A DNA stretch of 64,000 nt from Panicum virgatum (GCF_016808335.1 NC_053137.1:48847781-48911780); one strand, 5' to 3'. Numbered from the stretch's first letter, positions 1-11,039 are shown. Program-made: numbers and translations. The notes: generated by a model not told the origin, from the sequence alone.

Positions 1-1250
1 TGGCGCGGAGGAGTAGGGCAGGAGGCGAGTTGTGTGGAGGTGGAGCGCAGGGCTAGAGGAGGAGAGCAGCGGCGCCGGAGGAGGAGGAGAGGAGGGTGGC
101 GGAGGAGGAGAAGAGAAGAGGATTTGATTTGGTTCGGCGGCGGAGAAGCAGTTTGTTTTGGGCTACAGACGCTGACGCATGGGCCCGTGGCCAAGGCACG
201 CAAGGTGGTTCCAAAATTTCGGCCGGCTGGCGCCTCCGGTTTGATTTGGCCTGTGACGCTGACGCGTGGGCCCGAAATCATTTTTTTCAAACTAAAATTT
301 GAACCTTCAAATGCCTAAGCTACTTTAGTTCAAAAATTCAACAAAAAATGTTTCTGGAAAGATAAAAACAGAGGTAACAATTGAAGATATGGATCACCCT
401 TGGATCTGCTATGTTTTGTTCACAACTCAAAAAGAAAAACAGCCCAAATTAAATGTTCCATTAATTTTAGAGTTCAGAAAACAGCCCCTAAAAATTCATT
501 AAAAATGTCAAAAATTCATCATTTGACATATAGTATTTGAATAAAATAACATAATTCATAGTTCTGTATTAAGAATGTAACTTACTTTACAATATGATGC
601 ATCTTGTATAAATTAATATGATATAACAATTTTAATAACATCTTAACTTGGTCTAAAAGTTCTACAAATTGATGTGGCAACATAATTTGGGTCCCTAAGC
701 TTTTCATAAAAATTTCAAATGGATTCGATGAAGGAAGAATACGCATTGTGTACAAATGCCTACATCTTCCACATAGTTCCATGCAATGTTACTCCAACAT
801 TGAAGTCTTCTATACTTTACCACATGTTCGAACTCGTATGCATGTCAAATTTCAACATAACCTTTTTCTCACCTTAATATTGCAAAATACAATGAAGTAC
901 AAGGTAATGGTAGTGTCAAACAAATGTGTTTTCTAATATCTATTTAGGTCAAACAAGGTCAGTTATAGAAATAGAATCTGATAAATTGAATATGTACTTG
1001 AAAGCATCATTAAAGGAAGGAGGGTGATTTTAGAAAAATTCAGGAAAAAACATCGAATTTGGATTCCGTATGACCGAGTAATACCAATTACAAATTTTAA
1101 TTGTAGATTAAAAGGACAAATGGCAACCGGGGCAATAGAACTGGGCCAATCGCGCGCTGCCACCTGGCCCCGAGGCAACCGCGCGCTGCCACCTAGCCCG
1201 CAGCGTAGAACTAAGTAAAAAATAGAAAACTCAGTAGAGTGCAACAAACA
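1..1250. other. Non-coding flank, purine-rich start
   Basis: No gene is recognisable. The first 130 bases are purine-rich (GGAGGA-type simple sequence) and give only Arg-rich spurious reading frames. From about 310 to 1130 the sequence is AT-rich without codon structure. A short GC-rich pair of near-identical phrases (GCGCGCTGCCACC) occurs near 1152 and 1181. This stretch may be the host flank of the CACTA element or part of its left end, whose terminus I could not place. Confidence 0.5.
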
Positions 1251-1254
1251 ACGA

Positions 1255-1318
1255 AGTGGCGGAGTGGTAGTGCTTGAACCTCATGAAGTGCTGGTCTCGG
1301 GTTCGAATCCCCCCACTG
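1255..1318 (+). repeat. tRNA-like (SINE head or tRNA fragment)
   Basis: TGGCGGAGTGG fits the Pol III A-box consensus and GGTTCGAATCC, about 40 bases further on, fits the B box, so the segment derives from a tRNA. The acceptor halves do not pair and the total is shorter than a normal tRNA, so it is not a working tRNA gene. Read in antisense it gives the well-known spurious peptide GDSNPRP, which should not be annotated as protein. Confidence 0.55.
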
Positions 1319-1374
1319 ACACTCTTTTTTGGAGGGTTTTTTCGGTCGACAAAACATCAAAAAATTTGGGCGCG

Positions 1375-1440
1375 CTGCCCTGATTCGAACCGCGGCCGAC
1401 CTGATCCACACTGAAAAGCCTTTCCGTTGCACTATGCGAG
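1375..1440 (-). repeat. Second tRNA-like segment, convergent
   Basis: On the minus strand TAGTGCAACGG fits the A box, and GGTTCGAATCA lies close to the B-box consensus about 40 bases downstream. It faces the tRNA-like segment at 1255-1318 with only about 55 bases between them. Acceptor pairing is poor, so this is a tRNA-derived repeat head and not a tRNA gene. Confidence 0.45.
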
Positions 1441-1674
1441 TAAGTTCATTTAGTCAACAGTTTGAAATGTATCTATACAAATAGTAACTGTATTGGTAAC
1501 GGTCACATTAATGCCCGTTACCAATGCTCCAGGCCAGACTCTATAACCCACACCCCGCAGCCTCTGGACCCCTCCACCTCTTCGTCTTCCTCTTCCTCTC
1601 CTCTTCGTCTCCCTCGATCCCTCTGCCTCTTCCTCTTCCTCTACTCGTCGTCTCCCTCTTCGTCTCTGGTGGCA

Positions 1675-2697
1675 ATGTCACCCCGCAAGCGGCATGCTTT
1701 GGTCGCCCTGCAACTCCGGGAGGACGGCCGTTGGATCCCGGGGAAGAAGCCAGGCGCGGCATGCTCGAGCGCGGGGAAGAAGGTGGCCGCGGGGACGAAG
1801 GCCCGTGCGGGGAATAAGGCCCGCGCGGGGAAGGCGCTTGCGGCTACGAAGGCGGCCGCGGGGACGGCGGCCGCGGGGACGAAGACATGCACGGGGAAAG
1901 CGGCCGCGGCTACAGTAGCCACGGTGGGGACGGCGGCCGCGGGGATCCCTCCGGCCCTAACCCCCAAGGCGCTGGGACCCCTCCTGCCCTACCCGCCGGG
2001 CTTCGGGCCCAAGGTGGAGGACGGCGGCGCTTCCCAGTCCACCCCGCCGCCGTCGCCGCCGCCGGCGGCAGCTGCAGGGAAGGGCCCTTCCAACGCATCA
2101 TAGGTAATCCTTGCAACGAAATCTACAAGTTTTGTTAGATGCAAATCATCAGAATCTGTCCACATTTTAATCTATAAAAAAGAATAGAATAAATAGCCCA
2201 TAAATGTTCTGGTAGTTTAGTTCAGTGGCTAGGCTTGATTTTTGGGTATGTTAATCTTAGTGTTTTTAGAAACACCTGGTAAAAATATGAACTCTATTTG
2301 AACTCGTTTACTTACTTAAATGGTAAAGATTCTTAAATCTACTAGCGAACTTCATATATTAATGCTGGTAGACCTAGTCATAGTTTAGCTCTGAAATTTT
2401 TACTGGATGAACATGTTACTGAGATCTTGCTGATATATAAGTTAGAGAATTTTTAGATCTTGTTTGCCATATATCTAGATTTAATTCATGGTATTTAGTT
2501 TCTGTTTGATAAACTTTGTCTTGCAGGTACCTTTTGATCAAATGACCATCATGCAGTTGCACAACACCTTAGCAGACTCACATGAGAGGGTGGTGGCACT
2601 TCAAGATGAGCTTGCTGGGGAGAGAGGAAGGAAGAAGGCCATTGAGCGTGCACTGAAAGCAGCGATCAAGGCTCAGAGAGGTGGCAGAAACATCTAA
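1675..2697 (+). pseudogene. TNP1-like CACTA accessory gene, two exons
   Basis: Exon 1 (1675-2103) begins MSPRKRHALVAL and continues as an Ala/Gly/Lys-rich low-complexity tract (repeated AAGTKARAG-like blocks) and a Pro-rich end. Exon 2 (2527-2697), after a TTGCAG acceptor, encodes about 56 residues with a predicted coiled coil (MQLHNTLADSHERVVALQDE) and a basic tail. The frames join in phase 0, but the last codon of exon 1, directly before the GT donor at 2104, is TAG where CAG|GT would be usual. The gene is therefore probably silenced by one C-to-T change. Its position opposite TNP2 inside the element, and not a recognised domain, is why I call it TNP1-like. Small DNA-binding or regulatory proteins of this kind accompany TNP2 in CACTA elements. 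Confidence 0.5.
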
Positions 2698-2912
2698 TCC
2701 ACCAGGCCTGTTTTCATTTTGGTTTGGATTCCAATGGCCATGTCTGATTTTGGTAGACTGTGTAATGGCCATGTTCTTAGGCTAAAGGTTGACCAAGGCA
2801 CACTGAACTGGTCCATGCCTGTGTGTGCCTCATATACTTTCTAATTGCCCATGTTCTAAGGCACACCGATTTTGTCCATTTCTGTGTGTGCCCAATTAGT
2901 CATGTGCTCCTG

Positions 2913-2915
<3 letters not shown>

Positions 2916-2985
<70 letters not shown>
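2916..2985. repeat. (AT)n microsatellite
   Basis: An essentially uninterrupted run of TA dinucleotides of about 70 bases, followed by a short (TG)n run near 3012-3026 and degenerate TGTGWTCTG units to about 3105. It lies between the TNP1-like and TNP2 genes inside the CACTA element. Confidence 0.95.
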
Positions 2986-2990
<5 letters not shown>

Positions 2991-3127
2991 CTTGTGAAAA
3001 ACTGAAGGGTCTGTGTGTGTGTGTGTTATGTGATCTCTAAAAATGAGCTGTGTCATGTGTCATGTGTTCTGTGCTCTGTGATCTGTGTTCTGTGATCTGA
3101 TCTCTAAAAGCCATACTGGGAATTGTG

Positions 3128-3206
3128 CCATACGTAACGGGCACATTCGTAAGGCCCGTTACGAATGACTAATTTGTAATGGGCACATTCGTAATGCCCG
3201 TTACCA
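3128..3206. repeat. Internal block of CACTA subterminal motifs
   Basis: Four copies of the GTAACGGGC/GCCCGTTAC motif (one degenerate, GTAATGGGC) are arranged as two inverted pairs, each spaced by CACATTCGTAA. The same motif fills 7690-8210 near the right end. Such motifs normally bind the TNP1-class protein close to the termini, so an internal copy between the two genes is unusual. Confidence 0.7.
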
Positions 3207-3317
3207 ATGACCAACTACACAATGTAACAGACTGAATATTACCAAGTCAAGCATGTGATCTGAATATTACCAAGTCAAGCATGTCTGAATATTACCAATC
3301 ACCATGTCTGAATTTAC

Positions 3318-3434
3318 CACATCATATATTACAAATGGATTCAAAAATAACCAATCCACATCATATATTACAAATGGATTCAAAAATCACCAATCCACAT
3401 AATATATTACAAATGGATTCAAAAATCACCAATC
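3318..3434. repeat. Three tandem 39-bp repeats
   Basis: Three consecutive units of exactly 39 bases starting CACATMATATATTACAAATG at 3318, 3357 and 3396, with one or two differences between units. A shorter tandem of AATATTACCAAGTCAAGCATG lies just upstream (3235-3285). Because 39 is divisible by three the block reads as a 13-residue peptide repeat, but nothing supports translation. It lies in the 3' region of TNP2. Confidence 0.9.
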
Positions 3435-3536
3435 CACATACAAAGTCAACAAAAAAGGCTCAATTTCCACAATACATACATCAAGCTTGCTTTTTCCTTG
3501 CTTTATGGACTTTGATGGTTTCCCGATGGTCGCGTC

Positions 3537-6500
3537 TCAAGTATGGTGTTTTTTCATCTGCCAAGAGTCGGGGCACGTATGGCATGTCAAAGGAATTTCA
3601 TCAAATTGGTTGTATTCCTCCTCCTCAACAACATTTTCAACCCCAACAATCCTTTTTTTCCCAGGCAAAACCACATACCAGTTTTTCTTTGCAAGGTCGG
3701 GTACATAGAACACCTGCTGCACATCCTTGGCTAAGACAAACGGTTCATCTTTGTAACCAAAAACTCGTAGATCAACACTAACAAACCCATATTTGTCCTC
3801 GGTCACACCTTTCTTCCCATTGACCCATCGGCACCGAAACAGGGCTACCTTCAATCCAACATAGTCAAGTTCCCATATCTCTTCTATCTGACCATAATAT
3901 GTGTCTGTCTCCATGTTGTTGTCGATGGCATCAACACGCACACCACTATTTTGATAGATGCTCTTGGCATCCTGGGCCATGGTGTAGAAAGCGTATCCAT
4001 TGATATCATATGCTTGGTATGTTATAATAGTGAATAATGGCCCCGCTGCTAGTTTTCTTATCTCATGATCAGTTATAGTAGTGCTGCCTTTCTGGACATA
4101 ATCTCGAAACCAAGTGTTAAAGCCTTGCATGTGCTTCTTTGCAACCCAAGCCTCATTTTGATTAGGATTACCTTCACGTAGGTGTCGCAAATGCTCGTTG
4201 ACATACGGTGTAACTATGTCAGTCTGTTGTAGCACGATGAAATGAGCCTTGTTGAAGGAATCTCGAGCAGGAGTGATTGACTTTTTGCCCAAGGTCCCAA
4301 CACCTGCAAGCCTACCTTCATGCCATGAATGAGGCACACCAATGGGGTTTTGGGGGTCCATATAACCCATGGCCCACTCCACTGCTTCGATGGTACCATA
4401 GCCACGAACCAAGGCTCCCTCAGGAAAAGACCGGTTATGTACCAAAGATTTGAGGAAGCCATAGAACCTCTCATAAGGAAACATTTGATGAAGGTAAGAT
4501 GGGCCAAGGTAGAAGATCTCCTTCGCAAGATGTGCTGTTAAATGGACCATGAGATCAAAGAATGTTGGTGGAAAAGTAGCCTCAAGCAAGCATAGGGTCT
4601 CAAAATGCTTTTTCTGTAACCTCGATAGTGCATCCACGTCAATCACCTTCTGTTCTATCGCATTGAAGAAAAAGCACAAGCTCATGACAGCCTTGCGAAC
4701 CAGTACTGTCTTGATACCTCTAAGTGCAACAGGCAGAAGAGCTATCATTAACACATGACAATCATGAGATTTCATCAAGTGGAAATTCATTTTCATATCC
4801 TTCACCGACACTAGCCTCTTGAAGTTCGATGAGTAAACCTGAAGGTACTTTCAAACCATGCAAAAACTTGCAGAATTCTTTTCTCTCCGTCTTTGACAAT
4901 GTGGTTGCAGCTACAGGAAGGACCGTCCCCTTGTCTGTTTCCTCTGCATAGAGCTCCGGCCTAATGCCCATATCTTTCAGATCCTCCCTTACATTTTCAT
5001 GATCTTTTCCTTTGCCCCTCTGTTGTAACAATGTTCCACACATGCTCTCACACACATTCTTCTTGATGTGAATGGTGTCAATCGAATGACGCACATCCAA
5101 CAGCTGCCAATACTCTAGCTCCCATAATATTGATTTTTTGTTCCATATCCCCTGCTCCTCTTCTTCTTCACCATCTCGCTTCTTTCTTTTGCCAAGGATA
5201 GCATCCTTAGGTAATTCCTCAATAGTTTTGATGTCTTTGACTTGCAAGTGGACCTCCATTCCAGACACATGCTGAGGCGCCATTCGATTCTCCTTTTCCC
5301 CATCAAATTGACAATCCATGTTCCGGTATGGATGTTTCTTATGGAGGAAACGACGGTGCCCCAAAAAGACAAATTTCTTCTACTTTCTCAACCACAATGA
5401 GCAGGTTTCATCTAAGCAGTGGGGGCAAGCTTCACCTTTCCTTTTACTCTACCCGGAGAGGTTGCAATGAGCCGGGTTGTCGTTGATGGTGGTGAACAAC
5501 ATGGCGTGCAATGTAAAGTCCTTACGCTCAAACTCATCCCAAACATCCTTCACACTAGGCTTCCAAAGTGTCTGCAGGTCATCAACCAAGGGCCTCAAGT
5601 ACACATCAATACGGTCACCGGGTTGCTTTGGCCCCAAGACCAAGATTGACAACATCAAGTATTTACGTTTCTTGCAGAGCCACGGTGGAAGGTTCAACAC
5701 TGACAACACGACAAGCCAGGTGCTATGCGTTGAACTCTGATTACCGAATGGGTTCACCCCATCTGTGCTCATAGCGAACCGAATGTTCCTGCAATCTTCT
5801 TCAAACCAAGGAGAGTGGGAATCAATATTACCCCATTGTGCTGCATCTACTGGGTGCCTAAGCTTGCCATCCCCGGTCTTGTTACGGCCTTCCTTATGCC
5901 AACGCAAGAGTTGGGCCTCCTTTCGTGTGGCAAACATGAGTTTCAAGCGGGGAATGAGTGAAAAATACCATGCCACCCTCACAGGACCCCCTCTGTTACC
6001 CTTCCTGCCTCTGATCTCCACAGGCTTGTTCCCGTCCTCAGCATTATTATCTCCGCCATCTTTTGTCCTCTTGAAACGACCGAACCCACACTTAGGGCAA
6101 TTTTCAAGGTCCTCATACTCTCCACGGAACAACACACAACTGTTCTTACATGCATGTATTCTTTCCACCTCTAAACCCAAAGGACAGATTATCTTCTTAG
6201 CCTCATAGACAGACTCGGCCACTTGGTTTCCCTCTGGTAGCATGTCTTTTAGCAAATCCAATAGTTGTTTGAAACTTTTGTCGGTCCAACCATGACTTGC
6301 CTTAAGGTGCAGAAGTTTGAGATCACCAGAAAGCCGAGAGTACTTGTGACAACCAGGGTACAGGGGTTTCTTTGAATCTTCGACGAATTGCTTCAGCCTC
6401 GATAATTCTAAAGATGTGTACACGCCCTGAAACTCAACATCTCTCAACATTTGATCAACATTGTTCACACGAGGCAGTAAATCATCATAGTTGAAACTCG

Positions 6501-7005
6501 TAACTTCTTGGTCAGTCATTTCCTCAGGCTGCATCACGCCCGGTGGGAATGCTTCATCTTCCTTAAAGTCATAATTGCCACATTCTTCTTCTCCTATAAT
6601 AATGACAAATCAAAGAGTTAATCCATTATGCTCTACCCTGTAACAATGAGAAATCAATGAGTAAAGTCAATAGTTACTCGTTTCACCTTCATTATGGACT
6701 TCAGCATGGCATCGTGCTACATCTTCATTAAGGCATCCATCTTCGCCTTCATTAAGGCCTTCCTCACCATGTTTGTTCCAACACATGTAATTCTTTTTGA
6801 ATCCACGTGTGATCAAATGATGGAAAATGTTGTCCCGTTGTCCAAACTTCTTCTGGTTCAGACAGTCAACACAGGGGCAATGCATTGAAGGCACACCCCG
6901 ATTTCTCATGTCTGCCTCTGCTTGAGCAAGGAAAGCATTAACCCCACTTAGGAAGGTCTCCCAAACTCGGGGCTGACTGTACATCCAAGTCCGATCAACC
7001 GCCAT
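3537..7005 (-). pseudogene. TNP2 transposase of CACTA element I, disrupted
   Basis: Exon 1 (7005-6678) starts MAVDRTWMYSQPRVWETF and carries the Transpos_assoc zinc-finger-like segment (CPCVDCLNQ). It ends at a GTAACT donor in phase 1 and joins an exon starting at 6593 after TTATAG. The long second exon holds the Transposase_21 core (FAMSTDGVNPFGNQSSTHSTW, then LGPKQPGDRIDVYLRPL), followed by DUF4218 (NFHLMKSHDCHVLM, then the FDLMVHLTAHL region) and DUF4216 (FRCRWVNGKKGVTEDKYGF) near the C terminus. Two in-frame TAG codons (5449-5451, where related copies read Gln, and 5380-5382) and a +1 base in the AAA run at 4835-4837 break it. Between the breaks the domains are well preserved, so inactivation looks recent. 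The intact protein would bind and cut the CACTA ends. The reading direction is toward TNP1. Confidence 0.88.
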
Positions 7006-7019
7006 CTACAAGATGTTTT

Positions 7020-7690
7020 GTTCATTTCATATTGGTCAAATTTGTACTATGAAACAAAGTGTTACAAAGGCTTTAGCAAAAACTTGAAAACATGGATCAA
7101 CAAGAGTATTTTGGTTGTATTTGATAAATATTTATTCTACTAGAGGTTTGCCAACTACTTGGGAGGATTAGGAGGCTCAAATTACATACCCTCTCAATGT
7201 GCTGCTGTAGGAGCGGCGGGGAGGGAACACGGTGGCGCGACGGAGCCACGTGGTGGAGCCAAGCTGCCGTAGGGGTCGCCGGGGGAGCCAAGTGGAGCAG
7301 AGGCACCGGCGGGGTCGCCGGTAGAGCCAAGTGGAGCCAACTCGCACTAGAGGCGGCCCGAGGTCGCAGCAGAGGCGCCGGCGGCGGTCGCAGAGTAGAG
7401 CAGCGGCGGTCGATGGTCCGGGCGAGCAGAGGCACCGCCGGCGGTCGCAGAGCAGAGCAGAGGCGCCGGCGGGCGCAGCAGAGGAGCAGCACGGCGGGCG
7501 CTGGTGGTGGTGGAGCCGGAGTGCGACCAGTTGCAGCAGAGACACCGCCGGCGAGCACAGCGGCGGCAGTCTCAACGGCGAAGGACCGCCGGCGCCGGGT
7601 GGACAACGCCGGCGATCGAGAGGCTACAGTGCTAGAATGATGCCGCACGTCAATCATTGCTAAAGTGCTCCACCTCAGTCATTGCTAGAC
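7020..7690. other. GC-rich leader/promoter of TNP2
   Basis: Between the TNP2 start and the subterminal array lies a 450-base block (7190-7640) rich in GGCGGCGG and GGAGCA-type repeats. It gives long Ala/Pro/Arg frames on both strands with no domain. I read it as the untranslated leader and promoter side of the minus-strand transposase gene. Confidence 0.4.
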
Positions 7691-8223
7691 AATTTGTAAC
7701 GGGCGTTGAGAAACATACGTAACGGGTTCTCTCCCACGTTACGAAAATAAGACATTGGTAACGGCCATAGCAGACCGTTACTCATGTCTGAGCCATTCGT
7801 AACGGGCGTTGAGCAACATATGAAACGGGTGCTCTCCCACGTTATGAAAACAAGATATCGGTAACGGTCATAGCAGACCGTTACTCATGTCAGTGCCATT
7901 CGTAACGGGGGTTAAACCAATCGTTACGCATTTTGGTATTTTTAGTAACGGTCTTTAACAAACCGTTACTGATAATGTCCCCATTCGTAACGGTTGCGTG
8001 CAGATACCGTTACGGCCCAGAATCCAGTAACGGTCTTTACTTACGACCGTTACTATTGTTGATTATTAGTAACAGGCGTTGTGGTGGCGTGGTCGGGCTG
8101 GGCCCTGCCAGGATTATTGGTAACGAGCGTTGTTTGTGGTCCGTTACAGTTTTACTTCTTTGTAACGGGCTTCTAGAGCCCGTTACTAATGCCGTGTTAC
8201 CTATTTGAGGTTTTCACGTAGTG
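7690..8223. repeat. Right subterminal repeat array of CACTA I
   Basis: More than a dozen copies of GTAACGG or its complement CCGTTAC, many as inverted pairs separated by 15-30 bases. The array ends in the terminal inverted repeat CACTACGTGAAAA read from the outside at 8223. The density and end position match transposase/TNP1 binding arrays of CACTA elements. Confidence 0.85.
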
Positions 8224-8344
8224 AAAGCCGGGCACAGAATAACGAACACAACAGCCCGGACGTGTCAGTTCCCTGTTCACAGGAAGGAAATCAGAACATC
8301 ATGCCCGGACGTCCTGACGATATGTTGTACGGAGTACCACCGTT

Positions 8345-9076
8345 TTTTTATCACGCATACCTGTATTTAAGCTAAGGAAAACGTACACATGCAAGCACAC
8401 CGTACAGGAATATGGAGGACAACTGCTCCATCCTACTAACAGAAAGGGCCACTAGCAAAACAGAAATTACAAAAAGGTCTCTAGACCCTTTCCAGGCTAA
8501 GGAATAAATCCCTGCCGCCACCGCCGGACGCCAGCGCCGTACGCCGCCGGCGACCCCGAGGCCGAAGGGAGCTCCATCGCATGCAGGCTTTGGCAAACCG
8601 CAGAAGACACCCGCCAGCAGAGACAAGCTGAAGCCAACGCTGTTCGTCCATCGGTCGGGGACACACGCCGAGCACCCTCGGCCATGGATCCAAGCTCGCC
8701 GATGATGACGACGGCCGCCGCCTCGGGACGCTCGAGCTCGATCCATCCTCCTCCACAAGCTCGCCGTCGGCGCCGGAGTAGAGCACCAACAGGGCGAGGA
8801 CGAACCGGGGAGGACCTTATTCCACGAACACGCCGCCGCCTCGACGCCGCCGCCGGGAAACAAACTCTAACCCTAGGCCAACTGGGACCACCGCCCCCAA
8901 CCGGCAAAAGCACAGTGGTCCTCAGCACCTCGCCAAGCCCAGGGGGCCATCGGAGGTGAGGAAGGGGGCCATTGGAGGTGAGGAAGACCGCCGGCTCCGC
9001 ATGAATCGCTCGCTCAAACCCCTCTCCAACAGTAGCCGGACGGGAGAGTTCGAGAGAGAGTTATTTCAATTATCAT
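8345..9076 (-). mobile_element. Poly(A) retroposon 1 with 13-bp target duplication
   Basis: The stretch is flanked by GAGTACCACCGTT at 8332-8344 and at 9077-9089. A T-run at its left edge is the poly(A) tail of a minus-strand copy. The body is GC-rich at its 5' side (about 8500-8900) and AT-richer toward the tail, as in the two other copies at 13591 and 59155. No reverse transcriptase frame is visible, so it is non-autonomous or a retroposed transcript. The first bases of the duplication boundary are ambiguous because of the T-run. Confidence 0.7.
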
Positions 9077-9089
9077 GAGTACCACCGTT

Positions 9090-9662
9090 GATCGTGCCTG
9101 ATGATGCACGGTCTGACGCATCTATGCATCTCGTTTCTAGAGTGCATTCATTTTTTTCAGATTTTCTCGTCAACCAGCGGTTTCTGTTGAGCATGGTGGT
9201 GCTGACATTAGGCAGCCGTGCACCGACCGGACGCTGTTCGAAGGAACTTTCTGGAGAAGCATGCGTAGTTGGTTTGAGACCATGCACATGCTTGGCGAGA
9301 AACATTTGGCGCCTCTTTGTCTCTGTCACATGATTCCCATGTTCCTTTTTGTCAAGTGGACCAATTAATTATATACATGAATTCTAGAGGAAGTATGGAT
9401 AAATTTGAAATAAGATGAATTCATTTCATTTGTACAGGACAGGAGGGTTTTTCTCCGCTCCATGATATTTTAAGTACTACCATTTTCTGTACAAGATTTT
9501 TGTGTACAAAAAAAATGAATACAACACGCGTCTAGAAGGAGCGACCAAGCTGTTTCCGTCCAAAATTCAAGTGCCAAAAAATTGTGTCTACCACCACGAC
9601 GGCGACGAAAGCACGGAGAGTTTCCTAGCAGCCACCGATTGACCACGACAGAGGAAGCCGCG
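9090..9662. other. Intergenic, 3' of RING gene
   Basis: Nothing coding is recognised. The stretch contains the 3' flank of the minus-strand ATL gene, and no clear transposon ends are seen. Confidence 0.4.
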
Positions 9663-10850
9663 TCAAACACGTTGCCCAGCCGCGCACGCCTGGTCGTCGC
9701 ATTCCACTGACTTCGCGCCTGCGCCTGCGCCGGCGGCGGCGCCGGCCGCCCTGCCGCCCCTGCTGGACCCGTCGGCCTCGGCGCCCCTCCGCGTCGACCG
9801 CGACCCCCACGTGGAGAACGTCCGAGCCAGGAACGACGGCCACCGCCCGGACTGGCCCAGCCGGATGCTCCTCGCGCCGCCGCGGCTGCTGCCTTCGCCG
9901 GGCCTGACGCCGGCGCCGCGGCGCGTGCTGCCCCCGCGGCTGGCGCGGAACGCGACGAGGCTCCTGGTGCGCTGCAGCTTCCCCGCCGCGGCGAGGTCCC
10001 GGAGCATGTGGTCGGGCAGCCGCAGCGTGAACCTGTCGGTGGCGGCGGCGGCGGTGCCGGGCGCCGCCGCCGCGAGCGAGTGCCCCGTCGAGTGCGAGCG
10101 CGGGAACGGCGCGGGCGCGCGGCCGGACTTGAAGCGCAGCGCGCGCTTGACGCTGCCGATGCGCATCAGCTCGTCGGCCTCTTCCCTGATGATCCTCTGC
10201 TCCTCCGTCTCCTCCACGTCAATGACCACCGCCGGCGCGGACGTGGGCGACGGCAACTCCTGCTCTGGACCAGGAGCCGGCAGCTCCGCGGGCTCGTCGC
10301 CGGCGGTGGCGTTGGGGTCCGGGACGAGGTTGGCGCGGCAGACGGGGCAGGTGACGTGCGAGGCGAGCCAGGTGTCGATGCAGTCCGGGTGGAAGACGTG
10401 GGAGCACTTGGGCAGCAGCCGCAGCGTCTCGTCGTCGTCGAACTCGCTGAGGCACACCGCGCACTCGAGCGCGCCCTTGCCGGCCTTGTGCGCCTTCACG
10501 TCGGCGTACGCCATGGTGGGGAAGGTCTCGAGCACCGCCGCGTCGAGCCCGCGCTGGCGCCGCGAGCGCGCGGCGCCGCCGTTGGGAGCCGGGCCCGCGG
10601 AGGAGGAGCCGCTCGGGCCGTCGCCGTAGCAGTGGCGGACGTAGATGGAGAAGAAGCCGAGGAAGAAGAAGGCCACGATGAGCACGACGATGACGATGGC
10701 CATGGACGGGCTGAAGTTGGTGGCGTAGCGCATGTCGCCGTTCGGCGTCGACTGCCCCCGCACCACCGTGAGATCAGCGACGGCGAGCGCGAGAAGGAAG
10801 AAGAGGCGATGGAAGCGGCCATTGCTAGGCGGAAGCATCATCGTTCCCAT
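9663..10850 (-). CDS. ATL-family RING-H2 E3 ubiquitin ligase
   Basis: Single-exon protein of 395 residues. Residues 1-31 look like a signal peptide, 50-70 form one membrane segment ([17 protein letters not shown]), and the family-typical GLD motif is at 101-103. The RING-H2 finger is complete: C130, C133, C149, H151, H154, C157, C168, C171 with a Trp three residues after C157+1 (CIDTW). The C-terminal half is disordered, Arg/Ser/Gly-rich. This is the ATL layout (ATL6/ATL31-like in shape). Such proteins sit in membranes and transfer ubiquitin from E2 enzymes, often in defence or carbon/nitrogen responses; the exact substrate cannot be read here. The start at 10850 was chosen because the longer upstream frame begins at 11036, above the TATA box at 10983-10989. 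No break is seen. Confidence 0.9.
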   Translation of the reverse strand: MGTMMLPPSNGRFHRLFFLLALAVADLTVVRGQSTPNGDMRYATNFSPSMAIVIVVLIVAFFFLGFFSIYVRHCYGDGPSGSSSAGPAPNGGAARSRRQRGLDAAVLETFPTMAYADVKAHKAGKGALECAVCLSEFDDDETLRLLPKCSHVFHPDCIDTWLASHVTCPVCRANLVPDPNATAGDEPAELPAPGPEQELPSPTSAPAVVIDVEETEEQRIIREEADELMRIGSVKRALRFKSGRAPAPFPRSHSTGHSLAAAAPGTAAAATDRFTLRLPDHMLRDLAAAGKLQRTRSLVAFRASRGGSTRRGAGVRPGEGSSRGGARSIRLGQSGRWPSFLARTFSTWGSRSTRRGAEADGSSRGGRAAGAAAGAGAGAKSVECDDQACAAGQRV

Positions 10851-10982
10851 CGATACTAGTACGTGTTGAGTGGTAACTGGGAATAATGGAGCGACGACGC
10901 CCGACGGTGGGGCGGCTGTGGGAGTCGGGGAGTGTTCGGAGATCAATATGGAGGAGACGGCAACCAGGTGAGAGCGTGAGCG

Positions 10983-10989
10983 TTTTATA
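10983..10989 (-). promoter_or_regulatory. TATA box of the ATL gene
   Basis: TATAAAA on the minus strand, 133 bases upstream of the chosen ATG at 10850. It places transcription start near 10955 and rules out the in-frame ATG at 11036. Confidence 0.7.
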
Positions 10990-11039
10990 CGTGAGGAGGA
11001 AGAGCGGGAGCTTGTGAGAAAGCAGAGCGAAGCCATCGA

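Larger units (their letters stand above)
1430..8223. mobile_element. CACTA (En/Spm-type) DNA transposon I
   Basis: The right terminus is clear: the top strand ends TTTTCACGTAGTG at 8223, which reads CACTACGTGAAAA from outside, the hallmark CACTA end. Inside it lies a dense array of GTAACGG/CCGTTAC subterminal motifs. The element carries a convergent pair of genes, a TNP1-like gene on + and a TNP2 transposase on -. The left terminus is not certain. The first subterminal motifs appear at about 1495, and CACTATGCGAG at 1430 is a possible but weak end, with no matching 3-bp target duplication (TTG against AAA). Nonsense and frameshift changes in TNP2 suggest it is now non-autonomous. Confidence 0.8.

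Noticed and set aside
1211..1432. Minus-strand frame with WGDSNPRPALHEVQALPLRHF
   Set aside because: This peptide is the antisense of a tRNA B box and is a known annotation artefact.
1430..1440. CACTATGCGAG as definite left terminus of CACTA I
   Set aside because: It overlaps the A box of a tRNA-like repeat, lacks the TGAAAA continuation of the right end, and has no matching 3-bp flank. Kept only as a candidate boundary.
3318..3434. Direct repeats as a CRISPR-like array
   Set aside because: Units are contiguous with no spacers, in a plant transposon; a simple tandem repeat.
7097..7657. Long Ala/Pro/Arg-rich frames on both strands
   Set aside because: GC-rich simple sequence upstream of TNP2, with no domain and overlapping frames in all phases.
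10851..11036. N-terminal extension of the first ATL protein from the ATG at 11036
   Set aside because: It lies above a TATAAAA box at 10983-10989 and encodes Ser/Arg-rich sequence ahead of a clear signal peptide.
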